Notes: a model not told the origin generated them from the sequence alone. Shown: positions 1 through 11,970, numbered from the stretch's first letter. The stretch is DNA of 64,000 nucleotides from Sthenelais limicola (GCA_942159475.1 OW804094.1:11312386-11376385); one strand, 5' to 3'. Made by a program: numbers and translations.

Positions 1-95
1 GACCCATGATAGACTTGTTTTTTCCCACTGCTGATATATGGACACTCTCAATCACTGAAGCATGGTCCTAGCTCCAAGGGCATTATGGTTGCATT
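1..95 (+). repeat. Dispersed repeat, copy 1 (matches 11966-12060)
   Basis: The first ~95 bases are nearly identical to 11966-12060, apart from a short T-rich indel and a few substitutions. In both places the segment starts with the GACCC end of a GGGTCAG MITE. The MITE and its flank were therefore probably duplicated together, or both belong to a larger repeat whose left part lies outside the window. Confidence 0.8.
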
Positions 96-254
96 ACGCT
101 TTAAAACATAAATTGTAGATCTAGATTTCACACTGTGTTCAATTTTAGAGATGTCCGCGCTACGCATCCCACCAAAGGCCTGTCATATATTTTAAGCATT
201 TTTTTGTTAGTGCAAACAACCTTTTGTATATAATTGTGTTTGCACAGGGTACTA

Positions 255-650
255 TTGTAAATGTACAATTTGCAGCTCTATACATTTAGGAAATTCTACT
301 ATAGGCTGAAAAATGATGAATACTCACTCTGTCTCTCCTCTCTCTCTTGTCTCTCCTCTCTTTCCTGTCTCTCCTATGTCTCCTATCGGAGACCAGAAAT
401 CATTCAGAAAATGCACAATCTAAACTTCTACACATCTATCAAATTCTGCTAAATTAGAGTGAAAAGTGATAAGTTCTAGGTATACCTGAGTGTATTCTGT
501 ATTGTATTCATTCAAGATTCATTCAGATTTTCAGAAAATGTACAATTCCCCTTCACCAATCCTCTCAAATAGCCCACATTTAAGACAAAAATGAGCTTCA
601 AAATGCAGTTTAACATAACAGAACTGACAATCAAAGACAATGATGCATCA
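255..650. repeat. Degraded GGGTCAG-family MITE fragments
   Basis: Three pieces of the ~235-bp MITE lie here. One at about 255-325 has the TGTACAATTTGCAGCTC start. A second at about 402-510 belongs to the variant also seen at 11732-11970. A third at about 527-650 runs in the opposite orientation. None keeps both terminal inverted repeats, so these are nested or rearranged relics. A CT-rich stretch (330-385) separates the first two. Confidence 0.65.
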
Positions 651-1299
651 TTTTGCAGCACGATTCAATGTTCTGGCAATTCAACGTTCTGATAATTCAA
701 AGTTTTGACGATGCATTGTCAGGATGATGCATGGTCTACGATATGATGTTCTGAGCACCAGCATTAAGCAAATCATCTAACAATGTTACTAGTCCAGTCA
801 AACTAAAATTCTGCAAGGAACAAGTTGCAAGAAATCATTTTATTGGTGCATCATGTAGGGATGGTAGAGGACATTTACCAAAAAAAAGTCCCGTGTCCTA
901 GACCTCTGCGAAGGTTCCCAAAATCGCCACTAGGGGATTCCTAATTCACTTCTTATTTTTTAACCGCGGGAATATGAGATCTAGAGCTTAGGTCATATTA
1001 GACCATATTTAGATAACTTAATACTCTTTCGTTTCATATATAACATGTGTCTCTGCCCGACACATGTGATGTGATATGAAACCTCAAAGATAAAGTTTTT
1101 TTTCAAAATATTTTATTATCAACAATAAACTGTAAATATTTCATAGATGACGAATAGTAGCAGCCTAGCACTTATTAAATTGTTTGTAGGGAATAAAGTG
1201 AGCTTTCATTTGAGCTATATTCCATGTTCTATTCATGCGATTTGGATTTTCTAGAAATTTTCTCCGAAAAAATGTTGATCGATTATTTTTCCCTTTTAT
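651..1299. other. No gene seen
   Basis: AT-rich DNA with short direct repeats around 660-720 (TTCAATGTTCTGGCAATTCA and variants). There is no coding frame of note and no recognised RNA gene. Confidence 0.5.
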
Positions 1300-2530
1300 A
1301 ATTTTTATGATGAGCGTGGGGACACAATTGACATTGAACCCAGGCAACTCGTACATGGGTCACATTTTCATAAAATGTACAATTGGCAGCTGTACACATT
1401 TTGTATATTCTGCAAAATTAGGCTGTAATTTGGTCAATACTAGGTTAATTCGAGAATATTTGGCATTGCATTGATTCTAGCAATCTGTTTGGTTAGGTTG
1501 AACTGTTTTTTTAACTTTATTTTCCTCTGAAATTCGGGTTATTTGAGAGGATTGGGGAAGGTAAATTGTACATTTTCTGAAAATCTGACCCACATGTATA
1601 AAGACTGCAGGAGAAGATATGTTCGAGGGGTTACAGAAAATAAAAGGGACCCAAATGAGACACTTATAGTGGTGAAAGTTCTAATAGCCAAAGGCAATCC
1701 ATTGATGGAGGTTTCAGTTTCGAAAGTCAGTGTCTCTACTGCAAAGGCCATACGGCAAAGTACGGACACTTGCCATCGCAGAATCTTTGACACAAATATG
1801 TCACCAATGGAATGACACATGTGGAACGGAGTACTGAGTCATATTGAATATGCAAAGGATTTATTTGCCATTGAAGCAGTCTATCATTCAGAAATTTCCC
1901 ATTGGCTTTCAGTAGTGAGCAGGAAAAACAATGCAAGGTTGGCCGAACAGTAAATACCACTGTTGAAGAGGCGTTCAAGCAGGTTGTGTCATATCTGGAG
2001 GATAATGATGACAAACAAAATACCCTTCAATCCCTGTGCAGAATGATGCAAACTCTGCTAGAGGATGATCCATCTGAGGGATATTGTCCTAAACACATGA
2101 AAACAAGGTTGCTCAACCAATTTTCAGATAGAATTGTCATAACTAGTGTTAAAGGAATAAAAAATGTTGTGACATTTAGGGAAAAAGCTACAAATATTCT
2201 AGCAGATTTTCATTGAAAGCAAGAGACCAATGATGGAAGTGAAGAGAACAGAATCATAGAGACATGCGCAAATCTGATCAAAAGCGATATTCAAAATGTG
2301 GAACAAAGTAGAGATCATTATCCCAGTATAGACAACATTAAAGGTTGTCTAGCTTTGTTGCCATAGCTCTTTAAGGATTCTGCTAGGACTTATAGTGACA
2401 GGAAAAGATTCTGGGATCAAAATTGCAGCAATAGGACAGGCTATGATGCAAGTTTGCCGTCCACGTATCCTACTTTGTCCTCTCCAATTGGGACTTGGTG
2501 TACAAGTACATCATCATACTGAGCATCAAT
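1300..2530 (+). pseudogene. Decayed fragment of a multicopy invertebrate protein family
   Basis: Conceptual translation after the MITE gives MYKDCRRRYVRGVTENKRD (from 1594), then EAVYHSEISHW near 1870, then a long acidic segment at 1935-2216 (EAFKQVVSYLEDND), then IKSDIQNVEQSRDHYPS near 2275, and finally IAAIGQAMMQVCRPR with LGLGVQVHHH at about 2420-2515. The order and motifs (a Cys-containing start, a VYH motif, IGQA then GLGVQ-HHH) resemble large hypothetical proteins that are highly repeated in marine invertebrate genomes; that match is from memory. At least two stop codons and several frameshifts separate the parts, and a MITE interrupts the first part. The function of the family is unknown to me. 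It may be carried by a mobile element. Confidence 0.65.
1357..1591 (+). mobile_element. GGGTCAG-family MITE (subfamily B)
   Basis: A 235-bp element beginning GGGTCACATTTTC and ending in the complementary GAAAATCTGACCC. It is flanked on both sides by ACAT, a perfect 4-bp target duplication. The interior carries the subfamily B signature (TTCTAGCAATCTGTTTGG). It sits inside the reading frame of the neighbouring pseudogene: removing it with one ACAT joins the flanking codons in frame. Confidence 0.85.
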
Positions 2531-3164
2531 ATGATTACAGAAGTAATAATTAACTAGCATAATTACTCAATTTTATCACATGTTTAGGGCCTTAACTCTA
2601 ACTGTTAATATCAGGACATCATATTTCATGTTCGACTGCAACCTAGCTCTAACTCAATCTGTGAAATAGCAGGACATCATATCTCATGTTCCATGAAATT
2701 AGAATTAATCACCAATTATCGCTTCTACTCTATAATTCACCAAGGATCATGTAACAGATTGGTCTCCACCTCCAGCTGGTGTTGGTGTAGCTGCTGCTGC
2801 TGTGTGGTGGCTCTCACTCTGGTGTACAATGGGCGATTAGAACCTGACGTTTTAGGGGGGCGGGTGTATGCGTTCTTAGGGATAAACTGAGGCGGAGCCG
2901 AAACGGAACTGGTTTGTTGTCTGAGTGCAAATGGAATTACTTCTGGGTCGCGGGCCATACGTGAGTGTGACCCTGCATTGTGTAACCTATTATAATCTGG
3001 TTTTCGTGCCATCAGGGAAGTTATTATGAAATGTGAATTGAGCAAATCTATTTGAATTTAGTTTAAGTAAGTAAGTACGTTCATGTCACTATTCCCTAAT
3101 GAGTTTTTGATGTTTCAATAGAGTATTTCGTGTTGGACAAGTGTCCTAAGGATTCAAGATTAAA
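2531..3164. other. Intergenic, with a hypothetical minus-strand ORF at 2737-3045
   Basis: A directly repeated phrase (AGGACATCATATYTCATGTTC) occurs at about 2612 and 2671. The minus strand has a 102-codon open frame (3045 to 2737) containing a Gln run (TTQQQQLHQHQ) and a Pro/Ser-rich middle. It matches nothing I recognise, and a simple CTG/CAG-type tract explains the Gln run. It could be an exon, but no splice context makes the case. Confidence 0.3.
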
Positions 3165-3845
3165 GCAATAGGGTAGTTGCATGTCTCACTGCGCATGTCT
3201 ACTGCAGTGCATCCTGGGATGGATTGTAGTAAAATCTGACATACAAATATTTAGCAACATTTTCATCGAAAATGGCTAGAATGTTTTCACCAGTATCATA
3301 GCTTTTATAAATGATCTATGAAAACCAAATGCATGATGGGAAAGATGGAGACTTGTGTTATGGAAACATGTAAGACACATGTATGTATATTGGCATTGGA
3401 GCATTGATAAATATCCCATGCTGAACATGACATGTTTTCTATAGATTTTAGACTGTACCATTAGTCCCATAATTCAATGCGAATCAGGATTCAAAATGGC
3501 GGCTATGCAACTCCCCTATTATACCATTAATTATTTTGAACAAATTCACAGAAATTGTACAGTATAAAATCTAAAGAAAACATGCCATGTTCAGCATGGG
3601 ATATTCATCAATGCTCTAATATCAATATTCATGTGTTATGTATCATTCCATAAACCTTGACTTCATCTATCCCATCATGCATTTGGTTTTCATAAATCAT
3701 CTATAAAAGCTATGATATTGGTGAAAACAATATTCGAATATTTCATTAAAATATTGCCAAATATTTGTCAGACTTCAACTGAATCCGTCCCAGCATGCAC
3801 TGTGACAGACATGCGCAGTGAGACATGCAACTCCCCTATTGCATG
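3165..3845. mobile_element. Foldback (long inverted repeat) element, ~680 bp
   Basis: The two halves are inverted copies of each other. The left end reads GCAATAGGGTAGTTGCATG and the right end complements it (GCAATAGGGGAGTTGCATG). Both continue through a CTCACTGCGCATGTC block and on to a shared AACCAAATGCATGATGGG block. The arms are about 310 bp each, with a centre near 3490-3530. There is no coding capacity. A single arm of the same family lies at 41440-41668. Confidence 0.75.
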
Positions 3846-4357
3846 AAAGTCATCTAAAAGTGCACTAAAGGGCAGAAAAGTGGGTTTATAGTGGTGGAGG
3901 GAAAAGTGACAGAGTGTACTGAGCCCGAGGGGGGGGGGGGCACTCGGCACTCAAAACCAAAGTGGGTTCCCATGCTCGTTCCCAATTTCAAGGAGAAAGG
4001 GTTGTTTTTTCAGGTACAATCAAGGACCTTGAAAATAAAAAAAAGAGGTACTTTTTCAGGTCTCACTCCTTGAAAATGAATACTTATTGTTCAATATAAT
4101 AGTGGAGGTTGAGCTTCAACATCACAAGCAAAATATGTTCAAAATATCATTGTCTATCTCATACTTCTAAGAAAACTGTCAAAAACTGAACAAAGAAATC
4201 ATTACTTGTCAAAGAACAAAAAAATCTCACTTGAATTTACATAACTGCTTATCATAAGACATTAAATATCTTTATTGACAGCATCACAAGCAAATTAAAG
4301 CCTAGTTACATAGTTTCACCTGGGGACCTGGATGGGCTTTCCAGGAAGTTTGCATAT

Positions 4358-6997
4358 GGGTCAAATTTTTTTAGAGTGTACAATTGTGAAAAACCCTGCA
4401 ATTTGCATTATACTGAATGGGTATTGGACACAAATTAGTCAATAGTAATGGTCTTGGTATCATTGGAAAGCAGACATCCTAACGTTTACGGAAATGTATA
4501 CATTAGTGTACATATTTGTGAGTTTTGTATGTAATAAATCGCTCTAAATGTTGATATCCTTATAAAAATACCCCATAATTCACTACTTTTTCATATTATA
4601 CCTCAATTCTGAAAAAATGTAACTGTTCTAGGTATCAAATGTCACCTTGTTTCATATCTTATGCATATTTGTGACAACTTAGTGAAGTTTTAGCCTTCTA
4701 TTAGGTCTCATCAGAGTATCTCAGTCCTATACAGAAATGTCCAATCTTCAGGAGTCATTAGGGGATGCCCGGTATCAAACATAGATTGTAGTATACTGGC
4801 TGAAAATATATCTTTAACATATCATTCAAAGTATCTAAAATACAGTTTAACATATTAGTAATGCAATTCTCATACAATTTGACCAGTAATACAGACAGTA
4901 GCAGGGCCGTGCTTCAATGTTTACAAGACCAGTGATTTTATACAATTTGGTACCGGGCATCCCCTGCACCACAACATAATGTAGATCCAGTATCACTGCA
5001 ACTGGGGAACTAAAATCCTGTATATATACTCCTAGTATCTATCCTAATATTCACCCCAAATGACAATCTCTCAAATAAATTTATTGTTGAGATATGAATG
5101 CAAATGATATGGGGGGATGCCCGGTATATTGAGGGATGCCCGGTATGGAATGAAAGGAACAGCTAGGACACACATTCAAACTGTTTTCATGTGGCCAAGC
5201 CTCTGTTTTTTCTTTTGGAAACCAAGACAACCACCACATATAGTTGTTGGGTAGGTACACCTGCGATTCCTTGGACATTGTCATGCAGAATGAGAGTGAC
5301 TGAGGATTATACATCCACTTTTATGCTGTGGAAATAGTTTTATGATGATTAGGAATCAGTGATCAGTGTGATATTCAGCTGTCTGATCATTATTCATATG
5401 TTTATAAAGTTGTTTTCAACTATGCTCAGTGAAGCATGTTTCTACCATAGGTTAAAGTAATGAGAAAAGCAGGCATGTTGAGACAAATGTGATATGAATT
5501 GATACCGGGTATGCCCCCCAAATCTTTTTCTGTTGATAAATGATAGCAAAATAGCATTATTATTGTTTGTAGGGTCCTCATATTATATGTCAATGTCCCT
5601 TGCAATTCCTTTTTCAATGTGCAAGTGAAAACATGTTAATAAACACAATAGACAATAAACACTTTTTTAAAGCATATTAAATGAGTGGTTGATACCGGGC
5701 ATACCCTGATACCGGGCATACCCTGATACCGGGCATCCCCCCTTCCATTCTAGTACCCATGACTAAGTCACTTTTGAACCTGAAAATCACCATAAAACTT
5801 TCCATGCTAACATGTTATACCTTACTCTACATATGTACGTGGCTTTATGCCTTATTTCCATGCAATTTAATTCAACTTTAATCAAATCCATAATACCGGG
5901 CATCCCTTGGCATCCCCTGAAAAATTGAATTTCTGTCATAACTTTAACATGTGGGAACATTAAAAATGAGATGTGAAAAGTTTGATTTTTTTTATGTTTT
6001 CATTTTCTATATTTTTTTATTTAGAAATTTTATGATCCATCAAATTGACTTTTTATCATTGATTTTAGAGCCTGTGTCTATTACCACACATGTCTCTGAT
6101 GTAGTTATTGAGTTTCATGTGATTGTGCCCATTTAAGTAGCCACAGTGAGATGTCAGATCAAAGGTACCCTACTGAGGGATGCCCGGTATATAGAGGGAT
6201 GCCCGGTATATTTGAGAAGGGGTTGGTCTCAGGCCAAGTGAGATGATATTTAGTCAGGGAGTGACTTGAAACTAGATTAATTGTGTATCAAATATATTTC
6301 TCCGTCAATGTAAATCATTTTCTCTTATGGATATGAAAGATTTCTGATTTATTTGTGATGTACAGATAAGGTACTTTACTGGGGGATGCCCGGTATTATA
6401 TGAAAAAGGATGCCCGGTATCAAAGATGGCTTTCTTTTACCAATTTTTCAGGGAAACTGAATATGATGAATTGTTTATAAGTTGCTATATTAATGGAATG
6501 GATGTATATGTTGCCAGAAGACAGGTTTTCACTCTGTTTATAGCAACAACTACAGCATTATTGAATTTATATTTGAATCATGTGTTTCTGATCAAAACAC
6601 TCCTGTTTTGGGGAAATGTGATCCATTTCCTTTCATGTCTCACATAATATCCTTTGATGATACATAGTTATGGATTGGTATACTTGTAAAGGAACATTTA
6701 ATCCTGATAAGGAACTACTTTTTATTTGGAAATTGAATTATTATGTCCTGAGTTATTGATGATATAGGAAAGTGACACTTCATTTCATACCGGGCATACC
6801 CTAAAAAAAGATCACCTTGTTTCAACTACAATAAAAACTGAGATATTGAGAGTTGGTGAGTATAATTGGTGTTTTTAGGTGGTGGGGACATTTATGATAC
6901 CAGTTAGAAGGAATATGAGTTCATACTTACTAACTTTTTTTTCAATCTTCCTAAATCTCACAAAATCGCAATTGTACATTCTAAAAAAATTTGACCC
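4358..6997. mobile_element. Nested 2.64-kb element with 14 internal CCGGGCAT motifs
   Basis: The inverted ends read GGGTCAAATTTTTTTAGAGT and, from the other side, GGGTCAAATTTTTTTAGAAT, each followed by GTACAATTG (29 of 31 positions match). Both flanks are ATAT, a 4-bp target duplication. The ends resemble those of the abundant GGGTCAG MITEs. No transposase is visible; only short open frames occur. The interior contains 14 copies of ATACCGGGCATCCCC or its complement. It inserted into the outer G-run transposon and is therefore younger than it. Confidence 0.85.
4761..6801. repeat. Interspersed 14-16-bp motif, 14 copies, both orientations
   Basis: Copies (approximate starts): complement orientation at 4761, 5113, 5132, 6177, 6196, 6382 and 6409; direct orientation (ATACCGGGCATCCC) at 4951, 5502, 5692, 5709, 5726, 5893 and 6787. 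Tight clusters have spacings of 17-19 bp (5692/5709/5726, 5113/5132, 6177/6196) or 27 bp. The sequence between copies is unrelated AT-rich DNA. The motif therefore looks like a conserved binding site or a spreading short repeat rather than an array. Confidence 0.85.
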
Positions 6998-7323
6998 ATA
7001 TACTTCGATAAATAATTATTCAATCTCTCAATCTTGGTCAAGGAATGCTATCCTTACACGTTTCAATAGAATTTTAGTCTGAGATAGACTATACCATAAC
7101 CCATCAATGAAAATTGGTTTTATATATATATCCCTGATGTATATACTCCTTGACTTTTTAAAAAAGGGGTCCTCTTAGCCAGGTAAAATCTCCTTGTTTT
7201 TATAGAAAAAGGGTACTTTTTTGAGGGAAAAGTCCTTGAAAAGGGGCCGTTTTCTTAGTTGGGGAACGAGCATGGGAACCCACTTTGGATCTGAGTGCCC
7301 CCCCCCCCCCCCCGGGGTACTGA

Positions 7324-9780
7324 AGCGACGGAAGCAGAGTTTCGCTATAACTTGACATGAATGTTTTGCGACTCAAATCGACAATCCAAGATGTTTTTAA
7401 TTGTTTGACAGTCAGATCTTCCTGCAATAGATGCATGTTCTATTCTTGGTCGGTGATGAGGATAAATCAAATCTTTTAAGATTGACATGAAGTTAAAAAC
7501 CATTTTGTCCACTGGACATTCGGGGTGTAACAAAGGGGTCTGTCTCTCAGTCTCTTATAGATCATATATCTGTACTTCTCGTTGTGTTAATTTGTTGCAG
7601 TTGAGAGAGCCCTTGTTACTTGAAGGAGTAGTGGATGGGTTGGATATATTTAGGAAATAATGTAAGGCAATAGTAGAGTAGTAGAGTATTGTATTCTTTT
7701 TGTGCAATACAGCAATCGAAGAATTCAACAATACGCCATCTACCTATAGTGTGGGAACCAAATTAACATAGCATATCTCTACCTTCACTACAAGAGACAT
7801 ACACACCGCATACACGAGCTATACACGGTATTGTTTGTAACAAGGGGCTTCGCCACTTGAGCCCACATATATGTCTATATCATATAAATGCATGCTGTGG
7901 TGGTTGCTGAGGGGCCCGGGTGAGGGGTGAGGGGTGAGGCTATGGTGGAGATCGTTGAGAGAGAGAGAGTTAGAGAGAGAGTTAGAGAGAGAGAGAGAGA
8001 GAGAGCAGAGGGAGGGAGGGAGGAGGGTGCTGAAGGGTGAGGGGAGGGGCAGGGGAGATGACCAAAGACCAGCAAAGCATGATGTGACGTAATGGGTCAG
8101 ACTGGGTTTTTCCCAGTGCATGAGGGATAAACCTATGATGTAGCTTGCTGTAAACAAACAACATGGGGACGGGCTTCGGAAATTTACGGCGGGATTCGGT
8201 AAAGTAAAGGAAAGAACAAAGATAAAAAGAAAAAAAGGAGATATTAATACATCCTGTACATCCTTGTGCGTACACATTACAGTATCAATAACTTTCATAA
8301 GAAGAATAAAAAAAAAGTACAGTGCGAGATCTCAACTGTGCGAGATGGACCCTTGTTTTGGTAGCTGCCTAGTCTGGTTGATGCGTAAATCTGGGCCAAT
8401 TTATATAAGAGGGAAACAACGCAACATATCTCTTTATCTCTCTCCTCCCCCCTCTCTTGCTCTCGCCTCTCTCGCTCTTCTCTCTCTCTCACTGTCCTTT
8501 CTCCTCCTATAGTTGGTAACCTGATAGTCTCGTAGCAGTGATATTTCTTTGATGGGGATGTTTGGAAGACGGAATTCCATTAAACCTCTCGAAATCTGTC
8601 ACCTCCTCATGAACACAACAGCTGGGTTAGGATAGAGGAACTCAGATTTGGGGGATAGCTCCTCTTGTCTTATCATCACCCTCTCCCTCACGATGGTGAT
8701 GGCGGTCATGCACAACACCATGATGGCTGTGAGTATGTAACAGGATGGCGGGCCTCATTACCTAACGGAGTGGTCCTAGCTGGTCCTCCCTCCCCTCAGC
8801 TCCGGACTTGGTCAGTTAAGAACTATATCCTCCCAGCCCTCTCTCTCTCTCTTTATCTCTCTCTCCCCCCTCGCACAATCATCAAATGTCTAACTAACTT
8901 AGATACATCCATGCTATATTTCTAAAACGGTTCACATTTAATACAATTTCCAAATAATTTCTTTACATAATGTATGACCTCAGGCCCATTGTAATTCAAA
9001 ATACATTAAACACCTCAACACCCCTATCTGACTTTCCTAAAATTGTATGGTTTTATTACTAATATTTCTACTAAAAAAACGGAATCATAAAGTTTGATTT
9101 TATTTTCCACACATTTAATTATAGAGCCCATGTCGGCGTTTCATGAGCATTTCCCATTTTTTGGGATTTCTGGGTTTCAAGTCTTGGAGACAGACAAGCT
9201 CGGAATTGCAAAGACTAAAAGACAATTGTGTATTATTAGATTACAATATGTTGTTTGATGTCTCATGTCTAATTCCCTTTCATGTTTATCCAACTGCCTT
9301 TGTAAACAGGGAGCTTGCAACTTTCCTAGTTGTTAATAAACTGAATTTTACTTCCACTCCTGTGTTCTTCTAATACAGACATTCGAGGCATTTCAGATTA
9401 CAGTACGTCTGATATTCATAATCTAGCCATTGCGCACAAATAGTTGACCATAGAATTCGTTTCCTTTGGAAACGCACAATATATACATTAACTTAAACTG
9501 ATTATAAAGTTAAACAGAAAAATAGTTCATTAAATGATTGATTAACTTAATAAACTTATAACTTGTTAATATTGCTGACATTATTGGATTGATCGATATC
9601 GATATGGTTCAAATAAGCATACTAGCACACGTATAATACAAAGCTCATGGTCAGCATAATACCAGGGATGCCTGGAAGACCTGAGAAACATAGCTTTCCC
9701 AGAAGGATGTTTATAGAAGTTTTGTGAATGCTTCGTCCCTTTTTCCGGTAGTTATGTACTTGTAAATTGGAAATAAAATG
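7324..9780. other. Intergenic with purine/pyrimidine simple repeats
   Basis: No gene seen. A (GA)n tract interrupted by GTTAGAGA lies at about 7950-8036, with a G-rich run following to 8060. Mirror CT-rich tracts lie at about 8426-8510 and 8838-8872. Long open frames across these tracts are low-complexity artefacts. A ~60-bp segment at 9655-9715 (GCCTGGAAGACCTGAGAA) recurs in diverged form at 43603-43660. Confidence 0.55.
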
Positions 9781-9790
9781 GATACATACA

Positions 9791-9822
<32 letters not shown>
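9781..9822 (+). repeat. (ATAC)n microsatellite
   Basis: About ten uninterrupted copies of the tetranucleotide ATAC, ending in ATATATC, followed by three AACTTGGCA-type 10-mers at 9834-9862. Confidence 0.95.
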
Positions 9823-9823
<1 letters not shown>

Positions 9824-10175
9824 CTGAAAACTAGACTTGGCAAACTTGGCAAACTTGGCAAACAGAGCCATGTTCACTACCTTGTGTTATGGGACTTGAA
9901 ATCCCGTTTATGTATAGAGATTTTTTTCCGACTCAAAAAATTACGAAATTGGCCGATAATTGGTTACGGTATTTTTCTTTCTGGTACTGAGGTAAATTAC
10001 TAATGTTAATATTAGTAACATTTTAGATGACACAATGAAACGATTATAATATTATTAATAATAAGTAAATGAAAAATTCCGCGCTATATTAACGTAACGA
10101 TTTCTGCGTTGCGTTGACTAACCACAATAGTTGTTCATTAACGAGCGCTGTGTACAAATTTGTCGTTGCGTTAAA

Positions 10176-10392
10176 GGGTCAGATTTTCAGAAAATGTACA
10201 ATTCAACTTTGCCAATCTTCTCAAATAACCCAAATTTCAGACAGAAATAAAGTTCAAAATACAGTTCAACCAAACCAAACAGATTGCTAGAATCATTGCA
10301 ATGCCAAATATACTCGAATTTACCTAGCATTGACCAAATTGCAGCCTATTTTAGCAGAATTTACTAAATGTGTACAGCTGTAAATCTGACCC
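10176..10392 (-). mobile_element. GGGTCAG-family MITE (subfamily B, end-deleted)
   Basis: The 217-bp copy is in reverse orientation. Flanking TAAA on both sides (10172-10175 and 10393-10396) is a perfect 4-bp target duplication. The right subterminal TTGTACATTTTCTGAA has been lost while the outer AATCTGACCC is kept, indicating an internal deletion after insertion. Confidence 0.85.
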
Positions 10393-10488
10393 TAAAGCAT
10401 TATGAAACGGAATACTGTTGTTAGGTCCAATAGCGCGCGCAGGCCTGGATTATGAAACGCCGCCTTGCGTTTTGGTGTGCCCATATAA

Positions 10489-10724
10489 GGGTCAGATTTT
10501 CAGAAAATGTACAATTGGCAGCAATACACATTCAGTAAATTCTGCTAAATTTGGCTGGAAAATACAGAATACTCGGTATATCTGAGCATATTTGGTATCA
10601 CAATGCTTTAAAGTATCTGTTCGCTTATGTTAAACTGCATTCTCAGGCTCACTTTTGTCTTTAAATTGGGGTTATTTGAGAGGATTGGTGAAGGCGAATT
10701 GTACATTTTCTGAAAACCTGACCC
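10489..10724 (+). mobile_element. GGGTCAG-family MITE (subfamily A)
   Basis: A 236-bp copy with both inverted ends, flanked by ATAA on each side (10485-10488 and 10725-10728). The interior has the subfamily A signature, including CTTTAAAGTATCTGTTCG. Confidence 0.9.
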
Positions 10725-11098
10725 ATAATGCATTGAAAGGTTTCAACAAAACCAAGTCAGGCAATAGGTGTTGACGGTTTGGTATCCAGTGCCGCATTGA
10801 AGAGAACAGGTGCCATATAGACAACATATGGTCATAGAAATGAAAAAAAATCAGTGGATCATGGTGCTCGTTAATGAATTATTTGACTTTGAAACATAGT
10901 CAAGAACCCACAAATCTGTTTTATTTCCCAAAACGTGAAAGGAAATTGCAGCATTGCCACATAGACTCGCATAATAAATGGGTACAACTGAGAGTGCCCA
11001 CAACTAGCTCTGTTTCCTAAACATGCCTATTTCAGACAACAACAATTTTTTTTAACGCCATGAAATACATTGTTTTCCTTTAGAGGACTAGAATATAA

Positions 11099-11333
11099 GG
11101 GTCGGATTTTCAGAAAATGTACAGTTGGCAGCTGTACACATTTAGGAAATTATGCTAAATTAGGCTGCAATTTGGTCAATACTTGGTAAATTCGAGTATA
11201 TTTGGCATTGAATCGATTCTATCAATGTGTTTGGTTAGGTTGAACTGTATTTTAAACTTTATATCTGTCTTAAATGTGGGTTATTTGAGAAGATTGGTCA
11301 AAGTGAATTGTACATTTTCTCAAAATCTGACCC
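11099..11333 (+). mobile_element. GGGTCAG-family MITE (subfamily B)
   Basis: A 235-bp copy starting GGGTCGGATTTTCAG and ending AAAATCTGACCC. The flanks are ATAA and ATAT, a near-perfect 4-bp duplication with one change. Confidence 0.85.
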
Positions 11334-11731
11334 ATATTATATCCGCTTACCCCGACTATTCTCCTACTCCTAATCTAGGGTCGATGTCCGCACAACTTTA
11401 GTCACACAGGATGGGTTTTTTTTATCTCTGGGTCGTGTAGATGCTATGTCACTCTACGCGACATGGGCGGGGGGTGGGTTTGATGATTTGTGGTGAGGGG
11501 AAAGGCAGGAGAAACAAACATTTAATATCCATATAATGCTTTAACCTGTGCCAACAATAATACAAAAACGGCCTAAACATGTCTAAATAACATTCGCAAG
11601 GCGCCTACTAGCAGCTGCCCCTCCCTGGTCTCAAATTCCCTCCCAGCTATTATATTGTATGGATAGATACTGTATGTACTAGATAGACTTGTTTTTTCAC
11701 ACTGCTGATCAATAGGACAGTGAACCACGGT

Positions 11732-11970
11732 GGGTCAGATTTCCAGAAAATGCACAATCGCCAGTTCTACACATCTATCAAATCCGGCTAAATTAGAGTG
11801 AAAAATGATAAATTCTAGGTATATCTGAGTGTATTCTGTATTGTATTCATTAATTTTAATAAATCGGTCTGGTTATGTTGAACTATATTTGAACCTGATT
11901 TTTGTCTTAAAGCTGGGTTATTTGAAAAGATTGGTGAAGGCTAATTGTACATTTTCTGAAAATGTGACCC
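11732..11970 (+). mobile_element. GGGTCAG-family MITE (variant with CGCCAGTTCTACAC)
   Basis: Both inverted ends are present (GGGTCAGATTTCCAG and TTCTGAAAATGTGACCC). It is closest to the relic at 402-510. The flanks do not match, so the target duplication has decayed or the flanks have recombined. Confidence 0.8.

Larger units (their letters stand above)
3923..7316. mobile_element. Outer transposon with G-run terminal inverted repeats
   Basis: The left arm (3923-~4075) begins GCCCGAGG, followed by a G run, CACTC and AAAGTGGGTTCCCATGCTCG. The right arm (~7150-7316) is the inverted counterpart, ending in a C run and CGGG. The candidate target duplication is the 7-mer GTACTGA at 3916-3922 and 7317-7323. 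Without the nested 2.64-kb element and its 4-bp duplication, the outer element is about 750 bp and non-coding. The superfamily is not assigned. Confidence 0.7.

Noticed and set aside
7819..8512. Ser/Leu-rich or Glu/Arg-rich open frames up to 159 codons
   Set aside because: They coincide with GA/CT simple repeats and have no other coding signal.
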